Translations under genes and position numbers: made by a program
Shown: positions 26,542 to 34,743 of the stretch, piece after piece
Layout of the letters: the number at the start of each line of letters is the position of its first letter
Position numbering within the stretch: position 1 is the stretch's first letter
The notes under the pieces: generated by a model
Databases searched by the model: none
Seen by the model: only the letters and a program-made list of their open reading frames with translations
What the model was told of the DNA's origin: nothing
DNA from: Acidimicrobiaceae bacterium
GTDB lineage: Bacteria > Actinomycetota > Acidimicrobiia > Acidimicrobiales > Ilumatobacteraceae
Direction of reading: 5' to 3'
Assembly: GCA_947450115.1 (NCBI GenBank)
Contig: CANFUE010000013.1
Location: 1-64,000 of the forward strand
DNA: 64,000 nucleotides

Positions 26542-27522
26542 TTACAGGTCGACTTCATTTTCAAAGCGTTCGCCGGTTGCGAACTTGGCGATGTTGCGGA
26601 AAAAGAGTTCATGTACGCGGCGCATGGTGTTGGGCAGGGTTGCCGAGCAGTGTGCCGAAATGCGTACCGGAGAATCCCATAGTGCATTGTCGGGGGGAAG
26701 TGGTTCTTCCGATGCAACGTCAACTGCCGCTCCGCCAAGGTGGCCCGATTCAAGTGAGGCAATGAGGTCGGCTTCTACAACAGCAGTGCCACGACCAACG
26801 TTGATGAACAGGCATCCTTCTTGCATGGCGGCAAACTTCTCGGCATTAAACATTCCTGTTGTGTCGTCGTTTGATGGCACTGCCGCCACCACAATGTCGG
26901 CATCGCGCATTGCGGCATTCAAGTCGGAGAATGCCACAACAGCATCTGCCCCCGGTGACGGGGTAGTAGCCGACCTGCGCACGGCCGTAACACGCATGTT
27001 GAATGGTGCAAGTAGTCGAGCCACCTCTTGGTTAATGGGTCCATAACCCACCAGCACAATGTGTGCATCGCTTAGTGCGCGGCCAAATACAGGCCTCCAT
27101 TTATGTTCCACTTGGAGTGCGGCAATTTGAGGAAAGAATTTCCAGTGTTCCAAAACACGTGCAATTACAAACTCGGCAATTTCAATTGCGGCAGTGCCCG
27201 CACCATTGGTGAGGCGAATATTGCGTTCTTTCAACTGTGGCAACGGAATATGGTCATGCCCTGTCATGAACGAGTGGATCCACTTCAACTTGGGACACGC
27301 GGCTAAAAGCCAATCGGGCATGTAAAGAATGAAGGCAACTTCTACATCTTGCAGTTGCTCAAGTTCGCTTGGCGACAAATCTTCTGGGGTGCGGTCGCGC
27401 ATGTCAACAATGTTGTACTCGGGTAACGCATCGGTCATGCGCTGTGGCCCGCGACGCTCTGCTAACTGTGAGTCATCGACAGCAGCCATATAGCAAACAG
27501 CAATAGTTGGTAATTTCCCCAT
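26542..27522 (-). CDS. D-2-hydroxyacid dehydrogenase family protein
   Basis: A 326-residue NAD(P)-dependent oxidoreductase that reduces a 2-keto acid to a D-2-hydroxy acid or the reverse. The nucleotide-binding loop is LVGYGPINQEVARLL (the usual third glycine is Asn). Catalytic Arg lies in NVGRGTAVVEADL, Glu in DVASEEPLP and His in ISAHCSA. Glyoxylate/hydroxypyruvate reductase, phosphoglycerate dehydrogenase-like or other activities are possible; there is no C-terminal ACT domain. It is convergent with the LLM gene, 9 bases apart. Confidence 0.9.
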   Translation of the reverse strand: MGKLPTIAVCYMAAVDDSQLAERRGPQRMTDALPEYNIVDMRDRTPEDLSPSELEQLQDVEVAFILYMPDWLLAACPKLKWIHSFMTGHDHIPLPQLKERNIRLTNGAGTAAIEIAEFVIARVLEHWKFFPQIAALQVEHKWRPVFGRALSDAHIVLVGYGPINQEVARLLAPFNMRVTAVRRSATTPSPGADAVVAFSDLNAAMRDADIVVAAVPSNDDTTGMFNAEKFAAMQEGCLFINVGRGTAVVEADLIASLESGHLGGAAVDVASEEPLPPDNALWDSPVRISAHCSATLPNTMRRVHELFFRNIAKFATGERFENEVDL

Positions 27523-27567
27523 CTCTCTAGTCTGCCGTAGCGAGTGCGCTGAAAAAGATCTGAAGCC

Positions 27568-28224
27568 CTACTCGGGCTGGAGTTTCTTGCGAATCTGAAC
27601 GTAAACGTCATTCCCCACGAGCGCAGTCAGTTCATCTTGCAATGAATCAATCACTTGCTCAGCGCCTACATATGCCTCGTCGCCCTCGGTGCAGACCCAT
27701 GCCATGGTTTTCCCGTGTTCACCCCAGTCGGCCCGCGACCACCTGCGTACCGTTGCAATTTCGATGTTGTCAGGTTGAAGTTCCCAGTCGACCTTGATGG
27801 GCAACTGCCAACACACTGAAGGCTTCCACTCTGTTGGGCTTTCATTGAAGTGTTCGCTTGCGATATGCAGCGCACAACCACCTCCACCGGCAAAACCTGG
27901 TCGGTTCAGAAAAATGCACGCCCCGTCGACCACTCGTGTTGCGCTCTTTGAAGGGTCCTTAAATACTCCTCCTGCAGCGGCGTCGGCATGGAATTGAAAG
28001 TGTTCAGGTGACAACAACGCAGCATGCGCCGCAAGATCCATTGCTTCGTCAACTCCATCGAGTTCTGCACCCAGTGAGCAACAGCCATGTAGTTTTTCCG
28101 TATCTGCAGTGGCTTCAATACCTTTGCACCCACGGCCCCAGATGCAGGTCCAGTGTGATTGAAGGAAGTTCGTTTCGAAGCGCCATGTGGTGTCGCCATC
28201 GGTTACGTCTTCATACTGAGTCAC
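27568..28224 (-). CDS. Conserved hypothetical cysteine-rich protein
   Basis: A 218-residue soluble protein with a set of cysteines spread over its sequence: HWTCIWGRGCKGI and GCCSLGAEL near the N-terminus, then GACIF, GGGGCALHI and SVCWQLP centrally. The spacing suggests a metal or Fe-S centre similar in style to the YkgJ cysteine-cluster or DUF3109 proteins, though the match is from memory only. The C-terminal part (WSRADWGEHGKTMAWVCTEGDEAYVG) is rich in aromatics. It is divergent from an ABM-domain gene with 22 bases between starts. Confidence 0.68.
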   Translation of the reverse strand: MTQYEDVTDGDTTWRFETNFLQSHWTCIWGRGCKGIEATADTEKLHGCCSLGAELDGVDEAMDLAAHAALLSPEHFQFHADAAAGGVFKDPSKSATRVVDGACIFLNRPGFAGGGGCALHIASEHFNESPTEWKPSVCWQLPIKVDWELQPDNIEIATVRRWSRADWGEHGKTMAWVCTEGDEAYVGAEQVIDSLQDELTALVGNDVYVQIRKKLQPE

Positions 28225-28246
28225 CCCACCACACTAAGGTGCAGAA

Positions 28247-28594
28247 ATGATTGTTGTTGCAGCACACCTCGACTACGCCACTTCCGATATTAGAAATGCA
28301 GTTGTATCTGCGTCTGCGCCTATTCAAATGGCAACGCGCACCGACGAAGCTGGGTGTCATGCATATTGCTTCGCTGCCGACCCCAGCATCGATACACGTA
28401 TTCAGGTGTATGAACTATGGGAAGACCAAGAGTCTTTGGCAGCACATTTCCTTCACCCCAATTACGAGGCCATGAAGGTATTGCTGGTATCGAACAAGCC
28501 GTCGAACGCGTGGAACCGCATGTATCTGGTGGCCAAAGACGAGCCGGTCTACGGACCAAACGGAGAAATCCGCAGTACTTTCTTCGTCGACTAG
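28247..28594 (+). CDS. ABM-domain putative quinol monooxygenase
   Basis: A 115-residue dimeric alpha-beta barrel protein of the antibiotic biosynthesis monooxygenase family. The typical pattern is a first strand IVVAAHLDY, a GCHAYCFAADPSIDTRIQVYELWED core and a SLAAHFLHPNYEAM helix. Function within the family ranges from quinol oxidation to (4S)-4-hydroxy-5-phosphonooxypentane-2,3-dione turnover, so no substrate is assigned. A short inverted repeat (28602-28617) follows its stop but lacks a clear T tract. Confidence 0.82.
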   Translation: MIVVAAHLDYATSDIRNAVVSASAPIQMATRTDEAGCHAYCFAADPSIDTRIQVYELWEDQESLAAHFLHPNYEAMKVLLVSNKPSNAWNRMYLVAKDEPVYGPNGEIRSTFFVD

Positions 28595-28688
28595 CAATCC
28601 TTGGGTCAATTTACCCATTGTTCACTTTGCTGCTCAGACAACTGGCGCCCACCTGTCTATTATCAAAAGCTATCTGTACGAATCACTT

Positions 28689-29522
28689 TTGCAGTCATCG
28701 CTTTTCGTCCGGCTCCTCGTTTCTATAGTTCCAGCGCTGGTGATAGCAGCACCTCTGGCGTATCTCGCGCAGAAGCAGGAAATTGTCAATAGAGATGACG
28801 ACAACGTCATGACCACCGCAATGCGATTTGTGGGCGCGGCCTTTATTTTCATCGGATCCTTTGCCAACGTCACCGCATGGCAAGGCGCAAGCTCTGCAAA
28901 CTCAAGTTTGAAAAGCGAACTTGCCTCGTTGTCGGCACTCAGTGAAACGATTCTGGACTATAAGCAAAACGACACATTGAAAGATGCACTGTCAAAAATC
29001 ACTACGTATGTGCAAACCATTCACGACACCGAGTTGTCAACAACGGGTATCAAAGGCTTCACAGTAGACAACTCCACTTTGCAGCGTAAACAGCGCGTCA
29101 AAAATGCAGCCTTAGGTGCTCCGGTAGAGGTAAAGCGCGACTCAGCAGAGCAACAAGCACTCGACATTCGTAGTGCAATCATTTCCATCGAAGAAGCAGA
29201 TGTGGTGAATGATCGCGACTTGAACCGCATGTTGAAGCAAGTGGATGATTTCCAAACAGCTCGCCGTAACCGTATTTCTGGCACTTGGCCGCTTGTTCCT
29301 CAAGTGGTAATTGGCACCTTCCTTATCATCACTATTGCTGTTCTCGTTCTCATTGGCCGTAACCCAACGGGCCCTCGCCGCAACTTGAAGTGGATGCAGG
29401 TGCTTGCTTCGGTCGCCGTGGTCTCATCGGTGTGGTTCTCGGTTCTTTCCACACAAGATGTGAGTGTGAAGAGTTCACGATTCAATGTGCCAATCGAATC
29501 GTTCCTCAGCCGTTACAAATAG
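28689..29522 (+). CDS. Putative four-helix membrane protein, DUF4239/bestrophin-like
   Basis: A 277-residue membrane protein: two N-terminal helices (FVRLLVSIVPALVIAAPLAYL and MRFVGAAFIFIGSFANVTAW), a soluble helical domain of about 130 residues, and two C-terminal helices (PQVVIGTFLIITIAVLVLIG and VLASVAVVSSVWFSVLS). This layout resembles DUF4239 bestrophin-like proteins; the match is tentative. The start codon is uncertain: TTG at 28689 is used, the frame stays open upstream without ATG or GTG, and no clear ribosome site is visible. A TATTAT box at 28658 might be a -10 element. Confidence 0.62.
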   Translation: MQSSLFVRLLVSIVPALVIAAPLAYLAQKQEIVNRDDDNVMTTAMRFVGAAFIFIGSFANVTAWQGASSANSSLKSELASLSALSETILDYKQNDTLKDALSKITTYVQTIHDTELSTTGIKGFTVDNSTLQRKQRVKNAALGAPVEVKRDSAEQQALDIRSAIISIEEADVVNDRDLNRMLKQVDDFQTARRNRISGTWPLVPQVVIGTFLIITIAVLVLIGRNPTGPRRNLKWMQVLASVAVVSSVWFSVLSTQDVSVKSSRFNVPIESFLSRYK

Positions 29523-29566
29523 TAAGTGGTGCCGCAAACATCGCTGACGGGTCTCTGAGGCACAAT

Positions 29567-29602
29567 TTATTTCACTAACAGTTTGGGGTTATTTCACTAA
29601 CA
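29567..29602. repeat. 14-bp direct repeat next to the tmRNA 3' end
   Basis: TTATTTCACTAACA occurs at 29567-29580 and again at 29589-29602, separated by GTTTGGGG. The second copy ends 5 bases from the mature 3' end of tmRNA. tmRNA 3' ends are common integration targets, so this could be a remnant of an attachment region, but no integrase is nearby and the repeat lies outside the tmRNA itself. It may equally be chance slippage. Confidence 0.6.
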
Positions 29603-29607
29603 CCCCG

Positions 29608-29995
29608 TGGTGGAGCTGGGGGGAATCGAACCCCCGTCCATCAGGTGCTCAACGTTCGTGCTACGACCATTCCCAACTTCGGTGCTGACGCAACACCATC
29701 GGTGGGTCGAATGAGTTCAACTTGCGTTGAACACAGCGGGTCGTCTTTGCGGCCTGTCAACAGACTTTCCTGCGGTCAGCTTTCTTTCCAGCTGTCATCC
29801 ACCGCTTCTGTTGCCGGGCTGCGGTGAACTGGCCCCGTGCGGTCTCACGACTCACGAGTGCTCTCTGTCACCTAAAAATTAGGCGGCGAGAGCGAACTGC
29901 TCGTTAGCAGATATTTTTTTGCCCCGTTTAACGAATCTGAGCAATTCGGGTCGCACGCTCGCCCAGCGAAACTGATGTCGAAACCTGTCAGCCCC
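29608..29995 (-). ncRNA. ssrA: Transfer-messenger RNA
   Basis: Rescues stalled ribosomes and tags incomplete proteins for degradation. The 5' end GGGGCTG pairs over 7 positions (one G-U) with CAGCTCC before the 3' ACCA, forming the acceptor stem, and the T arm GGGGG-TTCGATT-CCCCC is perfect. The message frame ends in ANEQFALAA followed by TAA, the degradation signal read by ClpXP/ClpAP. With GGC as resume codon the tag is GKKISANEQFALAA. Total length of 388 bases is normal for actinobacteria. The CCA is encoded. SmpB lies 92 bases upstream on the same strand. Confidence 0.95.
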
Positions 29996-30087
29996 AGTGA
30001 TGAGTATGTATTACGTAGTGTGCTCTTTTCTGATGCACGTGTTCATTGTAGGCCAAGTAATTGCAGTTCAGAACGCAGAAATAGGCT

Positions 30088-30561
30088 TTAAAAGCCCTTA
30101 TTTTTCCTGCCGAGTTCGCGTTGAATTTCGCGCTTCACATCGCGTTCTGCAATGGCTTGGCGCTTGTCGGCATGTTTACGGCCTTGGGCGAGAGCGAGTT
30201 CTACCTTTACGCGTCCGTCGCGCAAGATGAAACTTAACGGCACCAACGTGTGGCGATCTTTCATGATGCTTTCGCGGAAGCGACGAATTTCAGTTGCGTG
30301 GAGAAGTAACTTGCGCGGGCGATCGGGGTCGTGGGCGCCAACACCAACGGCAAAACGGTACGGAGCAATGTGTACGCCTTCGAGCCACACCTCGTGGTTA
30401 ATGACGCGGGCATAAGCATCGGCAAGTTGTACCTGGCCTGTGCGCAAGCTCTTTACTTCACTGCCTACCAACACAATGCCGGCTTCCACCACATCGATAA
30501 TGGTGAAGTCGTGGCGAGCCTTGCGGTTGCTCGCAAGGATGGTTTGCCCTGCTTGTTTCAT
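30088..30561 (-). CDS. smpB: SsrA-binding protein SmpB
   Basis: Binds tmRNA and acts as its anticodon mimic in trans-translation. The 157-residue protein shows ILASNRKARHDFTIIDVVEAGIVLVGSEVKSLRTG, the GVHIAPY segment and a basic C-terminal tail (ERDVKREIQRELGRKNKG) that enters the mRNA channel. It is followed immediately by the ssrA gene, a common bacterial pair. In many actinobacteria smpB instead follows ftsX. Confidence 0.97.
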   Translation of the reverse strand: MKQAGQTILASNRKARHDFTIIDVVEAGIVLVGSEVKSLRTGQVQLADAYARVINHEVWLEGVHIAPYRFAVGVGAHDPDRPRKLLLHATEIRRFRESIMKDRHTLVPLSFILRDGRVKVELALAQGRKHADKRQAIAERDVKREIQRELGRKNKGF

Positions 30562-30571
30562 AGAAGTGCGT

Positions 30572-31378
30572 TCAGGCTACCGAGAGACCAAGCTCAGTAA
30601 TTTCCGCTGCTGCTTGTGTGCAGGCATCGATGAGTTCATGCATGCGCTGTGGGGTGAGGCGAGTGCTGGGGCCTTGAATGCCTAATGCATATTGAATGTG
30701 CTGTGATGTCTTGCCATAGGGCAGTACAGGAACGGCAACTCCGTTTGCTCCGTCGTAGCGTTCGCCAATGTTGAGTGCATATTTTTGAGCAGCAACTTCG
30801 TGTAGGTGTATTGTGAGTTCAGCTGGCGAAGAAATTGTGCTGTCGGTGAACTTCTCTAGTTTCCCCAACTGCTGAATTGCTGTGTCTATTCCTTGTGCGC
30901 TAAATGCGAGCAGAATCTTTCCCATTGCAGAGGCATGAAGAGATAACTCGCGGCCTGACAAATGATCAACGCGTAAAGCTTGTGAGGAATGTTTTTGTGC
31001 AACAACGTGTGCAGTGTCGTTGTGCAGCACTGCAAGGCTGGTTGATTCGCCAGTGAGTGAACACAGCCGCTGCAAAATGGGCTGCACACTTTCTAAGCCA
31101 ATAGAAGAGAGGTACTTGCGCCCGAGTACTCCGGCGAGGGGGCCGAGTTGGTAACGCTCTGTGATGGGATCTTGTGTCACCAGATGCGTATCGACCAAAG
31201 TGCGAATAATGCGGTGAGTGGTGCTGGGGCTTAAGTGCACTTCTTGCGCAATCGACTTCAATGCAAGACCAGGGTGGGCGGTGTCGGCGTCGGCTGGTGT
31301 GTCGGCCAAGACCCGCAATATGGAAACAGCTCGCTCAATGGAGTGCACCCCAGAGGTGGGCTGAGCGGCTGACGTCAT
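30572..31378 (-). CDS. IclR family transcriptional regulator
   Basis: A 268-residue DNA-binding protein: N-terminal winged helix-turn-helix (about residues 10-75, with GLALKSIAQEVHLSPSTTHRIIRTLVD) and a C-terminal effector domain (TSLAVLHNDTAHVVAQ, LHASAMGKILLAF, GERYDGANGVAVPV). The start ATG precedes TSAAQPTSGVHSIERAV; a longer reading adds five residues. It is divergent from an SsuABC-type transporter operon whose promoter contains a perfect palindrome, so it probably regulates that operon. Effector unknown. Confidence 0.92.
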   Translation of the reverse strand: MTSAAQPTSGVHSIERAVSILRVLADTPADADTAHPGLALKSIAQEVHLSPSTTHRIIRTLVDTHLVTQDPITERYQLGPLAGVLGRKYLSSIGLESVQPILQRLCSLTGESTSLAVLHNDTAHVVAQKHSSQALRVDHLSGRELSLHASAMGKILLAFSAQGIDTAIQQLGKLEKFTDSTISSPAELTIHLHEVAAQKYALNIGERYDGANGVAVPVLPYGKTSQHIQYALGIQGPSTRLTPQRMHELIDACTQAAAEITELGLSVA

Positions 31379-31445
31379 ACGACATATTGCCAAGGTTCAA
31401 CATATTTTCCGCTGATGTTGCAATTCCCGATAAATATGACTAGGT

Positions 31446-31473
31446 TTGTCAACAATAAGAAACGGAATATAAT
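31446..31473 (+). promoter_or_regulatory. Sigma-A-type promoter of the SsuABC-like operon
   Basis: TTGTCA at 31446-31451 matches the -35 consensus in five of six positions, and TATAAT at 31468-31473 is a perfect -10 box; the spacer is 16 bases. Transcription should start near 31480, about 20 bases ahead of the substrate-binding protein's ATG, which has an AAGGAGA ribosome site. Confidence 0.75.
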
Positions 31474-31478
31474 TCCGT
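31462..31478. promoter_or_regulatory. Perfect palindrome over the -10 box, candidate IclR-family operator
   Basis: ACGGAAT-ATA-ATTCCGT is a perfect inverted repeat with 7-base arms, centred exactly on the TATAAT hexamer. It recalls the IclR box style (GGAA...TTCC). Binding of a dimeric repressor, most simply the divergent IclR-type protein, would block RNA polymerase. Confidence 0.7.
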
Positions 31479-31501
31479 ATAGTGGAACCAAGGAGAAAGT
31501 C

Positions 31502-32602
31502 ATGGTCGTACATTCGCTCAAGAAGGGCAAAGCCCGTGTGCTTGCCCTCGCTGTGGTCGCAAGCACTGCGTTAGTTGCGGTTGCTGGGTCGGCACAGGCA
31601 TCAACAACACCCGTCGCAAAAGCAAAGAAAATTCGTATTGGTTACTTTGCCAACGTCACTCATGCCACGGCGCTGGTGGGTGTGCAGGAAAAACTCTTCG
31701 AGAAGTCATTTGCCAAAGACAAAACAAAAGTTGAATTCGTGGTGTTCAATGCTGGCCCAGCTGTCATTGAAGCCATGAAGGGTGGGGCGATCGATGCAAG
31801 TTATATCGGGCCGAACCCAGCCTTAGCTGGTTACGCAAGTACCAATGGCAGCTTGTTGCGCATTGTTGCCGGTGCAACGCTCAATGGTGCACAACTCGTT
31901 GTGAATAGCTCTATCAACTCAGTTGCCGACCTCAAGGGAAAAACAATTGCTACTCCTCAACTTGGCAACACCCAAGACGTAGCAGCGCGTACGTATTTCA
32001 AGAGCCAAGGGTTTGCAACCAATATTTCTGGTGGCGGCGATGTGAAAATTGCTCCAACAGAAAATGCCTCAACGCTGACTTTGTTCAAGAGCGGCAAGCT
32101 CGATGGTGCATGGGTGCCAGAACCGTGGGCTTCTCGTTTGGTGTTGGAAGGAAATGGAAAAGTGCTTCTCGACGAAAAGAACATTTGGCCAAATCAAAAA
32201 TTCCTCACCACCAACCTCATCGTCACGTCGAACTTTTTGAAGAAATTCCCAGCATCAGTAGAAACATTGCTCAATGCTCATATTGGAATCAACAACTTCA
32301 TTACGCAAAGTAAGAATCTCGTTCGAGTAAAAGCCGATATCCAAGCGGAATTGTTAGCGAAGACCGGCAAAAACCTCACACCGGAAACACTCGACCGCGC
32401 CTGGAGCAATGTGATTATTAGTAACGAACCATTGGCAAAAGGTTTGGTGAGTACTGCAAATAACGCAATTGCTGCGGGGCTCTTACAAGTGCCGGCACAG
32501 GGTCTCACCAAAATTTACGACCTACGGATTTTGAACAAAATCTTGCTGACGAAGAACCCGAAGTTTAAGAAATACAGCGCAGCAGGGTTGGGTCTGAGCT
32601 AA
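31502..32602 (+). CDS. ABC transporter substrate-binding protein, sulfonate/nitrate/taurine type
   Basis: A 366-residue exported binding protein of the SsuA/NrtA/TauA group. The N-terminus (MVVHSLKKGKARVLALAVVA, then an AQA cleavage region near residue 34) is a Sec signal peptide without lipobox. Mature segments IRIGYFANVTHATALVG, GAIDASYIGPNPALAGY and DGAWVPEPWASRLV are typical of this fold. The start is fixed by AAGGAGA seven bases upstream. It is first in an operon with an ATPase and a permease. Sulfonate is the favoured substrate given nearby cysteine genes, but nitrate, taurine or pyrimidine precursors are possible. Confidence 0.9.
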   Translation: MVVHSLKKGKARVLALAVVASTALVAVAGSAQASTTPVAKAKKIRIGYFANVTHATALVGVQEKLFEKSFAKDKTKVEFVVFNAGPAVIEAMKGGAIDASYIGPNPALAGYASTNGSLLRIVAGATLNGAQLVVNSSINSVADLKGKTIATPQLGNTQDVAARTYFKSQGFATNISGGGDVKIAPTENASTLTLFKSGKLDGAWVPEPWASRLVLEGNGKVLLDEKNIWPNQKFLTTNLIVTSNFLKKFPASVETLLNAHIGINNFITQSKNLVRVKADIQAELLAKTGKNLTPETLDRAWSNVIISNEPLAKGLVSTANNAIAAGLLQVPAQGLTKIYDLRILNKILLTKNPKFKKYSAAGLGLS

Positions 32603-33345
32603 TGACCGAAACATCTGGTCTCGTTCTCAACGGATTGTCGAAGCGTTTCTCTGGAGACGCTTCGACAGTTCTTGACAATATCTCCCTTTCTATTGCGGAA
32701 GGGGAGTTTGTCTGTTTGCTTGGCGCAAGCGGATGTGGAAAAACAACCTTGCTGAATCTCATTGCGGGCTTGGATGAGCCAACAAGTGGAACCATTTCTG
32801 CAAACGGTCGCACCTCGCTCATCTTTCAAGAACCTGCACTTTTCCCTTGGCTAACGGCAGGGAAAAACATTGAGTTGGCATTGAAAGCTGCTGGCGTTGA
32901 GCGTGCACAGCGTAAGGAGAAAGCTCAAGAGCTGTTGCGTCTTGTACATCTCGATAAGTCGTACGACCAGCGCCCACATGAGCTGTCGGGTGGAATGAAG
33001 CAGCGTGTTGCTATTGCGCGCGCGTTGGCTCAAGAGTCAAAAATCTTGTTGCTCGATGAACCATTTGCTGCACTCGATGCCATTACGCGTGACTTTTTGC
33101 ATGAAGAAATTTCTCGCGTGTGGAAAGAGCGTGGGCTCACCATTGTTTTCGTTACACATAACGTGCGTGAAGCCGTTCGACTAGGCCAGCGAGTGCTGTT
33201 GTTGTCGTCGCGGCCGGGGCGAGTGATTCGCGAATGGAATATTGATATTGCACAACCACGCAATATTGACGACCCACAAGTTGCCGTCTTGGCATCGGAA
33301 ATTACCGCTGAATTGCGTCAGGAGATTCGTCGCCATGCCCGCTGA
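32602..33345 (+). CDS. ABC transporter ATP-binding protein, SsuB/TauB type
   Basis: Cytoplasmic ATPase of 247 residues with Walker A GASGCGKTT, Q-loop FQEPALFPWL, signature LSGGMKQRVAIARAL and Walker B ILLLDEPFAALD followed by DAITRDFLHEE, a pattern typical for sulfonate/nitrate/taurine importers. The start overlaps the stop of the binding-protein gene by one base. Confidence 0.93.
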   Translation: MTETSGLVLNGLSKRFSGDASTVLDNISLSIAEGEFVCLLGASGCGKTTLLNLIAGLDEPTSGTISANGRTSLIFQEPALFPWLTAGKNIELALKAAGVERAQRKEKAQELLRLVHLDKSYDQRPHELSGGMKQRVAIARALAQESKILLLDEPFAALDAITRDFLHEEISRVWKERGLTIVFVTHNVREAVRLGQRVLLLSSRPGRVIREWNIDIAQPRNIDDPQVAVLASEITAELRQEIRRHAR

Positions 33346-34219
33346 TTTTGAAGTTCAAGAAGTTGATGATTTAGCAACACTGGAGTCGGGTTTAGATGCA
33401 CTCGAGTCTTCAGGCGAACAAGAGAAGCGTTTTACGCTGAAGCGCCTTTTGTTGAAATCGTCTCCGGCATTCATCGCAATTGCAGTTGTGCTTGGTATTT
33501 GGCAGTTGCTCTTCGCGCTGAAGGTGAAACCCGACTATGTGATTCCAAGCCCGCAGATGGTGTGGAACTCATTCACCACTCAATGGAAATTGGGAATGGT
33601 GTGGCCTGCAGTGCAGAACAGCATCACGCGAGGCTTTATTGGCTTTGCTTTGTCTATTGCTATTGCCACGCCTCTCGGGATACTTGTTTCGCAAGTGAAG
33701 TTTGCTCGGCTCGCATTGCGGCCTGTGCTCACGGGTTTGCAGCAACTGCCATCGGTGGCGTGGGTTCCGGCTGCAATTATTTGGTTTGGTCTGTCGCCAA
33801 GCACCATTTATTGCGTGGTCATTTTGGGAGCCACGCCGTCTATTGCTAATGGTCTTGTTTCTGGAATTGACCAGATACCTCCGCTGTACTTGCGTGCAGC
33901 GAAAGTACTGGGTCTCTCTAGGTTTGCCTCCATTAGGCAAGTGGTGCTACCTGCAGCATTTCCTGGTTATTTGTCGGGGCTAGAACAAGGTTGGGCTTTT
34001 GCTTGGCGTTCGCTGATGGCTGCCGAGCTCATAGCCATTTCTCCTGATCTTGGTGCGGGCCTTGGGCAACTTCTAGAAGTGGGTCGCACGCTGGGCGATA
34101 TGTCGCTCATTGTGATGAGTATCTTCCTCATTCTCATTACTGGTATTTGCGTAGAGCGACTCTTTTTTGCACCAATTCGCAAGCGCGTGTTTCGTGCGCG
34201 TGGTCTTCTTGTTGAGTAG
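33335..34219 (+). CDS. ABC transporter permease, SsuC/TauC type
   Basis: A 294-residue inner-membrane permease with six helices. The EAA coupling loop reads RAAKVLGLSRFASIRQVVLPAAFPGYLSG, and the WVPAAIIWFGLSPSTIYCVVILGATPSI region is typical for the SsuC/TauC family. An acidic stretch of about 30 residues (DFEVQEVDDLATLESGLDAL) precedes the first helix, longer than usual. The ATG chosen overlaps the ATPase gene by 11 bases and has a GGAGA site upstream. Confidence 0.92.
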   Translation: MPADFEVQEVDDLATLESGLDALESSGEQEKRFTLKRLLLKSSPAFIAIAVVLGIWQLLFALKVKPDYVIPSPQMVWNSFTTQWKLGMVWPAVQNSITRGFIGFALSIAIATPLGILVSQVKFARLALRPVLTGLQQLPSVAWVPAAIIWFGLSPSTIYCVVILGATPSIANGLVSGIDQIPPLYLRAAKVLGLSRFASIRQVVLPAAFPGYLSGLEQGWAFAWRSLMAAELIAISPDLGAGLGQLLEVGRTLGDMSLIVMSIFLILITGICVERLFFAPIRKRVFRARGLLVE

Positions 34220-34246
34220 TCGTACAGTGTGGAAACTCTGGCGCTA

Positions 34247-34678
34247 ATGTCACAGTGCATGCTGACGGTTAGCGCACATTCCATTGAAGAGATGAAACAA
34301 CACGCTCTCAATGGCTACCCCTACGAGAGTTGTGGGCTGTTAGTAGGCGTGCGCGAAACAGGAGTGGTGGCTCGGTTTGTGCCATGTACAAACGTGGCCA
34401 ACAGTGCCCGCGTGTACACCATCGATGCCAAGGAGCATTTTCGCGCCGAGATGGCAGCTGAAGACGATGGCTATGAGGTGATTGGCGTGATGCATAGCCA
34501 TACCCACAGTGAGGCGTACCCCAGCCCCACCGATGTGGCCCAGGCCCCTGACCCTGGTTGGCACTATGTGATTGTGACCCTGAAGAGGGAAGTGCCCGAA
34601 GTGAGGAGTTTTCTCATCAACTCCGAGGCCCCAGAGCCTGCTCAGATTGAAGAAGAAAGCATCTCTGAGCTGATCTGA
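34247..34678 (+). CDS. mec: Mec-like JAMM/M67 metallopeptidase
   Basis: A 143-residue zinc protease of the JAB1/MPN+ type. The catalytic set is Glu in YPYESCGLLVG and the HSHTHSEAYPSPTD motif (HxH, Ser, Asp). In Mycobacterium, Mec trims the sulfur carrier CysO to release cysteine made by CysM. The gene is followed by a cysM-type gene here, as in mycobacteria, but cysO is absent between them. A GTG at 34229 would extend it by six residues. It begins within 30 bases of the permease stop and may be co-transcribed with the transporter. Confidence 0.88.
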   Translation: MSQCMLTVSAHSIEEMKQHALNGYPYESCGLLVGVRETGVVARFVPCTNVANSARVYTIDAKEHFRAEMAAEDDGYEVIGVMHSHTHSEAYPSPTDVAQAPDPGWHYVIVTLKREVPEVRSFLINSEAPEPAQIEEESISELI

Positions 34679-34743
34679 GCATCCGAGCGAGCAATTCAGT
34701 ACAATTCCGACAGTATTAGTCACGAATTGCCAAAGGAGGCCAC

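Noticed and set aside
28595-28688. TGGGT-CAATTT-ACCCA as an intrinsic terminator
   Set aside because: The stem has only five pairs and no continuous T tract follows.
30075-30105. GGCTTTAAAAGCC hairpin with T-rich flank at the smpB stop as terminator
   Set aside because: Effective stem is about four pairs with a five-base AT loop, and the direction with the better T tract points away from smpB; too weak to call.
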